A DNA stretch of 64,000 nt, taken from NCBI GenBank assembly GCA_028280455.1, contig JANQLT010000202.1, positions 1-64,000 of the forward strand, given 5' to 3'. Below are positions 18,711 to 26,909 of this stretch, piece after piece. Each line of letters starts with the position of its first letter. Positions within the stretch are counted from its first letter, which is position 1. Under the pieces are notes generated by a model that searched no databases, was not told where the DNA came from, and was given only the letters and a program-made list of their open reading frames with translations. Origin of the DNA: Kiloniellales bacterium. Lineage in GTDB: Bacteria; Pseudomonadota; Alphaproteobacteria; Kiloniellales; JAKSDN01. The position numbers were made by a program, and so were the translations under genes.

Positions 18711-18758
18711 GCTGGGCCTCTCGCTGGGCTTCTCGCTGGGCTTCTCGCTGGGCTTCTC
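18711..18758. repeat. 12-bp tandem repeat, four copies
   Basis: Four head-to-tail copies of GCTGGGCTTCTC; the first copy has one change. The array ends exactly at the stop codon of the RTX gene, so it forms the start of that gene's 3' untranslated region. Copy number is likely to vary by slippage. Confidence 0.85.
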
Positions 18759-20734
18759 TAGGGCGCGATCTCCAGGCTGATCGCGGCATCCAGGGCGGTG
18801 AGGTCGTTGATCGTGTTGTTGCCGATGCCCTGGAGCGTGATGCTGCCGTTGCCGAGCGTCACGACGACGTCGCCGCCGAGGCCCGTGTCGGCCACGGTGA
18901 CGCCGGCGGCCAGTAGGTCGGCGATTGTCAGGCCCGCCGGCGCCACGGCGTCGATCACGTCGATGATCCGCAAGGTGTTGTTGCCGTTCGCAAAGTCGGT
19001 GACCAGGTTGCTGCCGACAGGGGCCGAGACGCTGACCCGGAAGATGTCGTCGCCGATGCCGCCGGTCAGGCTGTCCGTGCCGCTGCCGCCGTCCAGGGTG
19101 TCGTTGCCGCTGCCGCCGAACAGGCTGTCGTTGCCGCCGTTGCCGTTGTCGTCGTTGTCGGTGTCGCCGAAGAGCAGGTCGTTGCCGCTGCCGCCGAAGA
19201 GCGTGTCGCCGCCGCCGGTGGCCGCCGGCTCGATCTCGCGCCCGGCATCGCCGAAGATCGTGTCGTTGCCGCCCTCGCCGAACAGGGTGTCGGCACCGCC
19301 GTCCGAGGTCGACTCGATCTCGTCGCCGGCATCGCCGAAGATGGTGTCGTTGCCGCCGACCGCGGGGCCTTGCAGCTCGTTGTCGGAGTCGCCGTAGACG
19401 ATGTCCTCGCCGGGGCCGCCGATCAGCAGGTCGTTGCCGCCGACCGACGGGCCGATGAGATCGCGCCGGGCGTCGCCGACCAGTTCGTCGTTGCCGGCGC
19501 CGCCGAGCAGGGTGTCGTTGCCCTGGGTCGTCTGCACCGCGCCGACGACCAGGTTCAAGATGTAGCTCTGGGTCGCGTCGGGCATGTCGCCGACGGGGTT
19601 GAAGTTGCCGGCCACGCCGTCGTCCGTGGTGGGGAACTCGGCGACCACGATGAAGTAGGTCCCGGCGGGGAGCGTCCGGAAGAGCCGCGAGAGCACGTCG
19701 GGTCCGTCGGCATCGTCTTCGGCGATCAGGTTGCCGGCCGCGTCGTAGAGCAGGAGATTGCTGTCGAAGTTGCCGTCGGGCATGTCGATCAGGACCTGGG
19801 CGCCGCCGGCCGGCACGGTGAAGCTGTAGAAATCGAACTGGCCGCTGCCCGTGGCGCTGATCAGGAGATTGTTGCCCAAGCCGTCGAGGTTCTGCGCCGC
19901 GGCGGGCGTGCCGCCCGGCGCGCCGACAACCGCGGTCGACGGCGTTTCGGCAAAGTCGCTCTCCTCGTCGCCGACGATGCTGTCGTCGTCGTCGCCGCCG
20001 GTGATGCTGTCGTCGCCGAGGCCGCCGTAGAAGGTCTCGTTCGGGATCGTGCCGGCGCCGGCCAGGTCGTTCAGGTTGTTGATCTCGCCGGTATCGGCGA
20101 GCCGCACGACGTCATCGCTCGCCAGGGCGCGGCTGAGGTTGCCGTCGCTGGCGTAGCGGTTGCCGAAGGCGGGGCTGAAGGCGGAGATCGGCCCGCGCAG
20201 GTCGACCGGGTCGATGGCGGGCGTGAAGAGCAGGCCCGTGGGCGGCGGGCCGGGGAAGGCGCCGGGCAGGGTCAGGATCAGGTTCGGGTCGCTGTCTTCG
20301 GCGGCGCCGAGGTCGTCGCCGGGTCCGCTGCCGTCGAACAGGGGCACCAGGTCGCCGGTCGGGCTGATGCCGAAGAGGTTGCCGAAGCCGTCCTCGACGT
20401 AGGTGGCGACGGCGAGGGAGCTGCCGCCGGCGCCCTCCGGGCCAGCTCCGCCGCCGCCGGTGTCGTTCCCGGCGCCCGGCGCGATCTCTTCGACGCGCTC
20501 GGCCAGGATCACCTCGGTGCCGTCGGGAAAGCGGATGCGCAGACCGGCGGCGCTGACGCCGAGCACCTGCAGGTCCGCCGCGCCCCAGACCGGCCCCAAG
20601 CTGCCGTCCGCGCCGACGTCCTGAAACTGCAGCCGCCCGGGCCCGGCCGGGATGACGGGTGGCGCGCCCGATGAGGAGTCATAGCTGTAGCGCTCGACCC
20701 TGCCCGCCGGGCTGGTCGTCACCTGGACCGTCAT
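18758..20734 (-). CDS. RTX calcium-binding protein with PPC-like domain, probable type I secretion substrate
   Basis: A 658-residue acidic, Gly/Asp-rich protein without an N-terminal signal peptide. Residues ~1-100 resemble the N-terminal part of T1SS repeat proteins. Residues ~275-400 form a pre-peptidase C-terminal-like beta domain (SGQFDFYSFTVPAGG, then LPAGTYFIVV). From ~405 to 570 many GGxGxDxLxG-type nonapeptides (for example GGAGNDELVGDA, GGSGNDLLFGDT) predict calcium beta-rolls. The C-terminal ~80 residues (DIFRVS, VTDFANGNNTLRI) are typical of RTX export signals. No ABC/MFP secretion genes are adjacent. Enzymatic activity is not evident. Confidence 0.82.
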   Translation of the reverse strand: MTVQVTTSPAGRVERYSYDSSSGAPPVIPAGPGRLQFQDVGADGSLGPVWGAADLQVLGVSAAGLRIRFPDGTEVILAERVEEIAPGAGNDTGGGGAGPEGAGGSSLAVATYVEDGFGNLFGISPTGDLVPLFDGSGPGDDLGAAEDSDPNLILTLPGAFPGPPPTGLLFTPAIDPVDLRGPISAFSPAFGNRYASDGNLSRALASDDVVRLADTGEINNLNDLAGAGTIPNETFYGGLGDDSITGGDDDDSIVGDEESDFAETPSTAVVGAPGGTPAAAQNLDGLGNNLLISATGSGQFDFYSFTVPAGGAQVLIDMPDGNFDSNLLLYDAAGNLIAEDDADGPDVLSRLFRTLPAGTYFIVVAEFPTTDDGVAGNFNPVGDMPDATQSYILNLVVGAVQTTQGNDTLLGGAGNDELVGDARRDLIGPSVGGNDLLIGGPGEDIVYGDSDNELQGPAVGGNDTIFGDAGDEIESTSDGGADTLFGEGGNDTIFGDAGREIEPAATGGGDTLFGGSGNDLLFGDTDNDDNGNGGNDSLFGGSGNDTLDGGSGTDSLTGGIGDDIFRVSVSAPVGSNLVTDFANGNNTLRIIDVIDAVAPAGLTIADLLAAGVTVADTGLGGDVVVTLGNGSITLQGIGNNTINDLTALDAAISLEIAP

Positions 20735-20992
20735 GTGATTCCCGCTCCTCGCAACGCCGGCTTCAGCGCACCGCGGGGCGCGCCGACCCGCGACCTCTCG
20801 CTACCCATGCTGGGGGTCGGCGTAGGCCAGGGTCGAGTCGCTTCGCGCGGCCCCAGGGGCCGCACCCCAAAGTTGATTCAAGGGTTAAAGGCGGAGGGAT
20901 TTCAGGGCGTTAAAGACGCCCATCGCGTGCCTTGCCCGAATTTCATCCGAAGCCGGCGAAGGGAGCCTGGCGGGTTCGCTGTTCTGGAAGAG

Positions 20993-21036
20993 TGGCGTCC
21001 CCTAGGGGAGTCGAACCCCTGTTTTCGCCGTGAGAG
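20993..21036 (-). repeat. attL: Attachment-site copy 1 (3' end of tRNA-Glu)
   Basis: A 44-bp exact copy of the 3' part of tRNA-Glu(CUC), from the anticodon loop through CCA, in the same orientation as the intact gene at 62572. It has no 5' half, so it is an integration scar, not a gene. It marks the junction between host DNA and the first element. Confidence 0.93.
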
Positions 21037-21093
21037 AGGATCGGCTGCCGGTCAAGGAAGTTCAGTGGTCCTCGGAATCTGATATTCTTTTTC

Positions 21094-22752
21094 ATGAATT
21101 TATCCTTGATTCATCATTTTTCACAGGCTATAGGCGTATTTCAAGAGCGAGCGACAAACCGCCCCCTTTTTCAGATGAAGTCGCTGAGATTCATGGAATT
21201 CGAGCCTCTGCATCGGTTTTCAGGGCCAGTCACGGTATTTCACGATGTGCGCCTTCCTGAACGGGCCACCCCGGCCGGCTATGCCGCCCTTATAGACGCA
21301 TACGGATTGAGGGTTCCCCTCCCGCCAACGCTGTTCGCTACCGGCGAGCGGCACAGGATCCTCGAGAAAGCGGGTTGGCGAATCCTGACGCCGCGTCATG
21401 CCCCGCGCCCCACGCTGGAAGGCCACCTAACCTTCGCTCTCAAATACGAGGGGCTGGATCTTGCCGTCCTGAAGCGGCTGTTTCTCACCCTGGAGGCAGG
21501 TTCCCTCGAAACGATTGTGCAGGGCACGCCGACCGGCAGCTATGCCAGGCGCATCTGGTTTCTCTATGAATGGCTAACGGGACAGCGCCTCGATCTCGCG
21601 GGTGTTGGGCGCGGCAGCTATGTGCCGGCCGTCGATCCGAACCAGCAATGGGCGGTCCCCGGCGAGAATTCCCCCCGGCATCGGGTCAGAAATAACCTGC
21701 CGGGCACGCCGCTGTTTTGTCCTCTCGTCAGGCGGACGACTGCGCTCGAGGAGTTCGTGAAGCTCGATCTGGCCGCGCGGGCGCGCGCTGCCGCCGCCGC
21801 CGTGCCCGGTGATCTGCTGGCCCGCACGGCGGCCTTCCTGCTGCTCAAGGATTCGAAATCGAGCTACGCCATTGAAGGCGAGCGCCCACCGCAGGACCGG
21901 ATTCAGCGCTGGGGCCGCGCCATCGGCGAAGCGGGCCGTCATCCTATCGATCTCGACGAGTTGCTCCGCTTGCAGAGGCTCGTGATCGGCGATCGGCGAT
22001 TCGTGCATCTCGGTCTGCGCGCCGAAGGCGGCTTTGTCGGCGAGCATGATCGGGACACGGGCGCGCCCTTGCCCGATCACATCAGCGCCCGCCCGGAGGA
22101 TTTGTCCTCGCTTGTCGAGGGCATGGCGGCCTTCGACCGCCAGTCGGCGGGCGAGCTCGATCCCGTCATTGCGGCGGCCGCGCTGGCCTTCGGATTCGTC
22201 TACGCCCATCCGTTCGAGGACGGCAACGGCCGCATTCATCGCTACCTTGTTCATCACCTCTTGGCCAAGCGCGGATTCAATCCGCCGGGCGTCGTCTTTC
22301 CCATCTCCGCCGCCATCCTCGACCGGATCGATACCTACCGGGCCGTTCTGGAGAGCTACTCGCAGCGGCTCCTGCCGGTCGTCGAATGGCGGTCGACCGA
22401 GCGCGGTAACGTTCGGGTGCTGAACGATACGGCCGACTTCTACCGCTTCTTCGATGCGACCCGACAGGCGGAGTTCCTCTTTGGTTGTGTGCGCAGAACC
22501 ATCGAGGAAGACCTGCCGAAGGAGGCCGAATTTCTGCGGCGCTACGACCGATTCGCCCTACGCGTCCAGACCATCGTCGACATGCCTGACCGAACGAGCG
22601 ATCTGCTGTTCAGGTCTCTTCATCAGAATGATGGGCGCCTTTCCGGCCGGGCGCGCCGGGCCGAGTTTGAGGCGCTGACGGATCAAGAAGTGGGGCAAGT
22701 CGAGCGCCTCTACGCGGAGACGTTCGGGCCGCCGCCGGACATCACCGGGTAA
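21094..22752 (+). CDS. Fic-domain protein (probable AMP transferase)
   Basis: Up to 552 residues. The Fic motif HPFEDGNGRIHRYLVHH begins at His372 (numbered from 21094), with all core residues of the HPFx[D/E]GNGRxxR consensus, predicting transfer of AMP from ATP to hydroxyl side chains. An inhibitory-helix motif SYAIEG (S257xxxE261G262) lies before it, so the protein should be self-inhibited. The N-terminal ~200 residues look like the Fic-associated region; the C-terminal ~100 are helical. The start is unsure: ATGs at 21175 and 21193 are also possible and the first ATG lies inside an ATGAAT/ATTCAT inverted repeat. No antitoxin gene accompanies it. Confidence 0.88.
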   Translation: MNLSLIHHFSQAIGVFQERATNRPLFQMKSLRFMEFEPLHRFSGPVTVFHDVRLPERATPAGYAALIDAYGLRVPLPPTLFATGERHRILEKAGWRILTPRHAPRPTLEGHLTFALKYEGLDLAVLKRLFLTLEAGSLETIVQGTPTGSYARRIWFLYEWLTGQRLDLAGVGRGSYVPAVDPNQQWAVPGENSPRHRVRNNLPGTPLFCPLVRRTTALEEFVKLDLAARARAAAAAVPGDLLARTAAFLLLKDSKSSYAIEGERPPQDRIQRWGRAIGEAGRHPIDLDELLRLQRLVIGDRRFVHLGLRAEGGFVGEHDRDTGAPLPDHISARPEDLSSLVEGMAAFDRQSAGELDPVIAAAALAFGFVYAHPFEDGNGRIHRYLVHHLLAKRGFNPPGVVFPISAAILDRIDTYRAVLESYSQRLLPVVEWRSTERGNVRVLNDTADFYRFFDATRQAEFLFGCVRRTIEEDLPKEAEFLRRYDRFALRVQTIVDMPDRTSDLLFRSLHQNDGRLSGRARRAEFEALTDQEVGQVERLYAETFGPPPDITG

Positions 22753-22799
22753 GAGCCGGCAAAGCTGTGGGAGTGGGAGTGCTAACTGATTGAAACAAG

Positions 22800-22843
22800 T
22801 GGCGTCCCCTAGGGGAGTCGAACCCCTGTTTTCGCCGTGAGAG
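22800..22843 (-). repeat. Attachment-site copy 2 (3' end of tRNA-Glu), shared by both elements
   Basis: A second exact copy of the 44-bp tRNA-Glu 3' segment. It matches copy 1 for two more bases than it matches the intact tRNA. It separates the Fic mini-element from the large element and is the left attachment site of the latter. Confidence 0.93.
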
Positions 22844-22950
22844 AGACACATCTCGCACATCTATGGACGTCCGCGGACGGTAAAGTACATACAGTGAATC
22901 AATAAGTTAGTCCGCCCTTGTCCTTGCGGGTCTACCTCCATCCCTCTACA

Positions 22951-22976
22951 CTTATTGGGGAAAAGTTGGGGAAGTT
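22951..22976 (+). repeat. 26-bp direct repeat, left copy (candidate integrase arm site)
   Basis: Identical to 62514-62539. The sequence contains TTGGGGA twice with an 11-base period (TTGGGGAAAAGTTGGGGAAG), as expected for paired arm-type binding sites. It lies 108 bases inside att copy 2 and 12 bases upstream of the integrase ATG, so binding there could also repress the integrase gene. Confidence 0.8.
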
Positions 22977-22988
22977 TGGAGGCCTCGG

Positions 22989-24311
22989 ATGGCTCGCACT
23001 GTGCGAGATGCCAATCTCGAAACCCGGACAGCACGCTCGCGCCTCCTATCGAGAAAGAAGCCCTATTACCGGGTGATCGACCAAGGCTGTCACCTTGGCT
23101 ACTACAAGGGCGCCCGAGCCGCCTCTTGGAGTTCACGGTATTTCGTGGGTGGCGGGAGGTACGTCGAGATGACCCTCGGTTTGGCCGACGATGCTACGGA
23201 CGCCGATGGCATCAAAGTTCTTTCCTTCTCCCAGGCCCAGGCCAAGGCGCGGGAGTGGTTTGCGGAGCAGGCACGTGGGGCAGCCGGCGCCGAAAAGGTC
23301 GGGAAATACACGGTTAAGGACGCCTTGACCGACTATCAGGAGTGGCTCGATGTCGAGCGTCCGGACCGCAGCTTGCAGGTCAAGCGGGACATGCGGTGCC
23401 GGATTAAGGCGCTCATCGAGCCGGAGTTCGGCAAGACCGATGTTAGCAAGCTCACGACCCGAGCCATTCGGCGGTGGCATCTGAAGCTAGCTACGTCGCT
23501 GCCCCGTATGCGATCTCGCAGCGGTGCCCCTATCCGCTATCGGGATAACTCCAACGATCCGGAAGCTGAGCGAAAGCGAAGGCATAGCGCGAATCGCGTC
23601 CTGACCGTGCTGAAGGCCGCGCTGAACCATGCATGGCGCGAACGCAGAGTTCCAAATGATGACGCGTGGAGACGCGTTCGGCCGTTCCGGGAAGTGGATG
23701 CCGCCAGGATTCGCTACCTAACCGATGCAGAGAGCGTTCGGTTGGTGAATGCTTGCTCGTCAGATTTTCGTAAGCTTGTCCAAGCAGCCCTACTTACAGG
23801 GGGCCGGTACGGTGAGCTCATCTCGGCGCGCGCTTCCGATTTTGATGAGCGTGCTGGTTGCCTGCTTATCCGTCGCAGTAAGTCAGGAAAGCCTCGCCGC
23901 ATCGTATTGACGGAGGAGGGCATTGAGTTCTTCAGCCAGGTCTGTGCGGGCCGGTCTCCAGAAGAGCTAGCTCTCCTTCGCCACGACGGCAAAGCCTGGA
24001 ACCAATCCCATCAAATACGAAGGCTAAAAGATGCGTGCTCGGCGGCGAGGATAGAGCCCGCGGTTTCGTTCCATATCTTGCGGCACACCTACGCTTCGCG
24101 CCTTGCAATGAAAGGAACACCGCTCGCCGTCATAGCGGAACAGCTTGGCCACGCTGATACGAGAATGGTGGAGAAGCACTATGCGCATCTAGCTCCATCC
24201 TATGTAGCAGAAACTGTGCGTGCGAATTTCGGAAGGTTGGGAATTATCGAAACCGAGAACGTCGTGTCGCTGAGCGGCGAGGTCCATGCGCTCATAGGTC
24301 CGCCGCAGTGA
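22989..24311 (+). CDS. int: Tyrosine-type site-specific integrase
   Basis: A 440-residue phage-type integrase that should catalyse recombination at the tRNA-Glu att sites. The N-terminal ~105 residues form the arm-binding domain, ~110-190 the core-binding SAM-like domain, and the C-terminal catalytic domain holds Arg273 (TGGRYGELISAR), H362xxR365 (HILRHTY), the LGHADTRMVEKHY segment and nucleophile Tyr398. All catalytic residues are present, so it looks active. It is the first gene after the left att site and reads inward. Confidence 0.95.
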   Translation: MARTVRDANLETRTARSRLLSRKKPYYRVIDQGCHLGYYKGARAASWSSRYFVGGGRYVEMTLGLADDATDADGIKVLSFSQAQAKAREWFAEQARGAAGAEKVGKYTVKDALTDYQEWLDVERPDRSLQVKRDMRCRIKALIEPEFGKTDVSKLTTRAIRRWHLKLATSLPRMRSRSGAPIRYRDNSNDPEAERKRRHSANRVLTVLKAALNHAWRERRVPNDDAWRRVRPFREVDAARIRYLTDAESVRLVNACSSDFRKLVQAALLTGGRYGELISARASDFDERAGCLLIRRSKSGKPRRIVLTEEGIEFFSQVCAGRSPEELALLRHDGKAWNQSHQIRRLKDACSAARIEPAVSFHILRHTYASRLAMKGTPLAVIAEQLGHADTRMVEKHYAHLAPSYVAETVRANFGRLGIIETENVVSLSGEVHALIGPPQ

Positions 24312-24450
24312 CCCGGACCGGACGATTACGCCAATTTCCTCCACAGAAAATGGCCCTTCATTCTCCGTAGGGCGAGCACCCTTCAACACCTTTGGCCTTT
24401 ATGGTCTACTGAACCGCTTGCAGCCAAACCCACTCTGGAGATGCTGGGCA

Positions 24451-25245
24451 ATGAGATCGACTCCTCGGAATGTCTTGTCGGTTCTGCTCCTGGCTTCTTT
24501 ATCGCTTCTCGTAGCATGTAAGTCCGCTGCCGTTAGGCAGCCGGCTTTCAGGAGCAGCAGCATTAGCGACGCCCAAGCGATGCAGGAATTTGATCTCAAG
24601 GAATACCAAAGGCGCATTCGGCCGATTTATCCTTCTTCTTCCACTGCTCGAATTATCCCAGCAGGAAACATGGCCGACATTAGAGACTCTGCAAAATACG
24701 GCAGGCGTCCCCATACGGGATTGGATCTTGATTTGCGAGTGGGAGAAAGCGTGATTGCAGTGGTTCCTGGAAGGGCATGTGCCAATCACGACAAGCTGTT
24801 TGAGGAGACAGGTGGTAATTCGATCTGGCTGTTCCCGCGCATCACTCCCGAGGGCGGGCTGGAGAACGCTATTCAATGGGTCGAAAAACTGAAATTCGGG
24901 GAAGAGAGGACAACACTAGCGGTCAGGTATCTGCATCTATCACGGACTGTCATCCCTGAAGGCGAGTGTGAGTTTGTTCGAGTCGGGGACAAGCTGGGCG
25001 AAGTCGGGAACACGGGATATTCCGCCGGCCCTCATTTGCACTTTGACATCGTGCCATCTCAGAATTGGAAGAGAATTGAGGAAGGCCCAATGGAAGGAGC
25101 CATTAATCCACTCTTTGTGATGAGAAGGGAGCCAGGTCAACCGCTCGGAACGATCACGTGCTACGAACCTGGAATGACATATCGTCCGAATGCTGGTGAC
25201 CCACCCAATCAAATCAACATTGTTTGGCCAACAAGGAAGTGCTGA
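24451..25245 (+). CDS. M23-type metallopeptidase-like lipoprotein
   Basis: A 264-residue protein with a lipoprotein signal (VLLLASLSLLVAC, lipidated Cys near residue 23). The start at 24451 gives the signal peptide and has CTGGAG upstream. The M23 zinc-site motifs are present: RRPHTGLDLDL (HxxxD) near residue 88 and GPHLHFDIVP (HxH) near 195, plus RYLHLSR. It is predicted to cut peptidoglycan cross-bridges from a membrane-anchored position. Two further M23 homologues occur in this element. A tail of ~45 residues contains a Cys at the very end. Confidence 0.78.
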   Translation: MRSTPRNVLSVLLLASLSLLVACKSAAVRQPAFRSSSISDAQAMQEFDLKEYQRRIRPIYPSSSTARIIPAGNMADIRDSAKYGRRPHTGLDLDLRVGESVIAVVPGRACANHDKLFEETGGNSIWLFPRITPEGGLENAIQWVEKLKFGEERTTLAVRYLHLSRTVIPEGECEFVRVGDKLGEVGNTGYSAGPHLHFDIVPSQNWKRIEEGPMEGAINPLFVMRREPGQPLGTITCYEPGMTYRPNAGDPPNQINIVWPTRKC

Positions 25246-25313
25246 CTGCCCGTTGTGAGCGGGACTACGCATAGATTAGCTTGTTCTCTGCTCTCCAAAG
25301 GGGGCTAGTTTGA

Positions 25314-25553
25314 GTGCGGTCTATTCTGAGCAGGGGATCGCGCAAGGATTTTCCACTCCGGGTCATCAATCCTTATTTCCAGCCTGTCAAATCCACGGTG
25401 ATAATGCACCCGAATGCGGACGTTTGGGCAGGCACTTTTGTCGTAGTTTGGTGCAGGCTCCCAGCCAGGATTCAGAATCTCAACGGAACAGAGATTCTGT
25501 CCACTGAGGTGAGTTCAGGAGAGAGGGAGACGGGCAATGCAATCTCGCCGTAG
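25314..25553 (+). CDS. Possible small protein upstream of the Tat M23-like gene
   Basis: A possible 79-residue frame starting at GTG 25314, behind AAAGGGGG at about the right spacing. It overlaps the start of the next gene by 17 bases. The sequence has a plausible globular stretch (NPYFQPVKSTVIMHPNADVW) but no known domain. An alternative frame from TTG 25310 is also open. Low confidence; otherwise 25246-25536 holds only the promoter and leader of the next gene. Confidence 0.25.
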   Translation: MRSILSRGSRKDFPLRVINPYFQPVKSTVIMHPNADVWAGTFVVVWCRLPARIQNLNGTEILSTEVSSGERETGNAISP

Positions 25554-26268
25554 TTTCATCGTTTCGGGCGCTACGACCGTGCTCGCAATGCTGCTCGCTG
25601 CCGGCGCGAAGGCGAAAGACTACCACAATAAGGACGTGTTGCTCCCGCTGCTCAGAAGGGTCGTCCCAGTTTCCTATCCGACCGACGTCAAGATCGGTCG
25701 TATCCTTTCAGATTATCAGTCGATGGTAGGTGTAGATGGGAGAACTAGGCGTACGAAAACCGGTCCTAACCGTGGACCTGATTTTTCAGGAGATGTAGGT
25801 GATCCAGTGGTTGCTGCAGCTTCAGGACAAGCTGCATATAGATGGGCGAAGTATGGGGGACATACTGTTGACTTATTCCACAGCGCAAAATTCTTGTTTG
25901 AACCTGAACCTGGCAACGCCAGTTTGGTGATCCCTCTGACTATCGTTTCCATCTACAGTCACTTGGATACGAGTTTTGTGGATGTGGGGGAATTTCATGC
26001 TGATACTGGTAAGTTTAAATGGGTGAATCGAGGTGAACAGATTGGCACGGTAGGTTATTCCGGTAAGGGGGGAAACAGAAGGTATCCTCATGTCTCGTTT
26101 AGTGTGGGTACGAAGGGCCCAGATGATAGATGGGGTACTTGGTCTTACTTCAATCCACATCTACTTTGGGTAGATGGGCCGGGAAAGATCACGCCTTTCA
26201 TCGAGAGCAGAAGCTACGACGGTTGGAGACTGGTGTTCACGGCCCCAACGTTGCCAGTATCTCGATGA
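25537..26268 (+). CDS. Tat-exported M23-like protein with degenerate zinc site
   Basis: A 243-residue protein with a twin-arginine signal (QSRRSFIVSGA, hydrophobic run, cleavage near AKA at ~27). The remainder aligns by eye with the M23 protein at 42593: RRVVPVSYPTD, YSHLD, GTVGYSGKGG and FNPHLLWVDGPGKIT are shared. The metal site is lost, with NRGPD in place of HNGID and PHVSF in place of HLHF. It probably binds peptidoglycan or regulates a peptidase instead of hydrolysing. GGGAGACGGGC is a good ribosome binding site. Confidence 0.75.
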   Translation: MQSRRSFIVSGATTVLAMLLAAGAKAKDYHNKDVLLPLLRRVVPVSYPTDVKIGRILSDYQSMVGVDGRTRRTKTGPNRGPDFSGDVGDPVVAAASGQAAYRWAKYGGHTVDLFHSAKFLFEPEPGNASLVIPLTIVSIYSHLDTSFVDVGEFHADTGKFKWVNRGEQIGTVGYSGKGGNRRYPHVSFSVGTKGPDDRWGTWSYFNPHLLWVDGPGKITPFIESRSYDGWRLVFTAPTLPVSR

Positions 26269-26351
26269 ATCTCATGCGTTGAGGGGGGGGTGGATTTGAA
26301 GGAGGGGCTCAAGCCTCTAACCGGATCACATAAGATTGAGGATGAAATGTC

Positions 26352-26639
26352 ATGGCGGGAGTCTGGAGAATCGCCGGGTACAACAGCAATGAACTGGAGT
26401 TCGAGTGTCGGATTCCTGAAGGGACTCTATCTGAAGCGGAGGTAATCGTCCTTCTTCAGCGCCTTGCTGCCCGGCACCTCGATCCAGACGAGGTTGTTTC
26501 CTCATCCCTTCGAAAGAACGCCAAGAGCTATGTCGGTCACTTGGAGATCACTAAGAGCTACGGAAAGAAGAACGCTCTCATGACGAGGGGAAATCCGTTC
26601 TATACAGCGGCAGTCGAGGACGGTAATGATGGGAGTTAA
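26352..26639 (+). CDS. Hypothetical protein
   Basis: A 95-residue soluble protein starting at ATG 26352 with GAGGATG upstream. It has a beta-rich N-terminus, a helical middle (EAEVIVLLQRLAARHL) and a basic C-terminal third. No known motif. It converges on the excisionase-like gene, with only 17 bases between stop codons. Function unknown. Confidence 0.5.
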   Translation: MAGVWRIAGYNSNELEFECRIPEGTLSEAEVIVLLQRLAARHLDPDEVVSSSLRKNAKSYVGHLEITKSYGKKNALMTRGNPFYTAAVEDGNDGS

Positions 26640-26656
26640 GCGCCCGCGAGATAGTC

Positions 26657-26881
26657 CTATTCTCGCATTCCCTCAAGCCACGCGACAACATCATCTGCCA
26701 AGAACAGCGTCCTTCGGCCGGCCTTGGTAGCCCGCAACCTTCCCTGCCGAATCTCTTCATAGAGAAATGAACGTCCAATGGATGTGAGTTGCTGGAGCTC
26801 GGGAACACTGTACGCAGGCTTGGTGAGTAACTCCTGAAGGCCAGACCTCTCCTGGCGTACCGTTTGAGAGATTTCGATCAT
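26657..26881 (-). CDS. Excisionase-like helix-turn-helix protein
   Basis: A 74-residue winged-helix protein of the MerR/AlpA/excisionase class: AYSVPELQQLTSIGRSFLYEE forms the HTH, followed by GRLRATKAGRRTLFLADDV, the wing, and VVAWLEG. Such proteins direct integrase toward excision or repress element genes. A longer frame to 26998 overlaps the primase gene and is less likely. It is the last gene of the long leftward operon, 28 bases after the primase. It could be the recombination directionality factor for the integrase 2.3 kb away. Confidence 0.78.
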   Translation of the reverse strand: MIEISQTVRQERSGLQELLTKPAYSVPELQQLTSIGRSFLYEEIRQGRLRATKAGRRTLFLADDVVAWLEGMRE

Positions 26882-26909
26882 TGGCTTGCCTCTCAGGTTG
26901 AGCGCTGAT

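Larger units (their letters stand above)
20993..22843. mobile_element. Mini-element carrying a Fic gene between two tRNA-Glu att copies
   Basis: A 1.8-kb segment bounded by the 44-bp att repeats at 20993 and 22800. It holds one gene (Fic) and no integrase. The Fic gene is richer in GC than the large element next door, which suggests a separate origin. It may be a deletion remnant of an older island or a cassette moved by an integrase supplied in trans. Confidence 0.7.

Noticed and set aside
18711-18758. CRISPR array
   Set aside because: Direct 12-bp tandem repeat without spacers; no cas genes and no spaced repeats elsewhere.
20993-21036. Extra tRNA genes at the two partial tRNA-Glu copies (also 22800-22843)
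   Set aside because: Both lack the acceptor 5' strand, D arm and 5' anticodon stem; they are att-site fragments.
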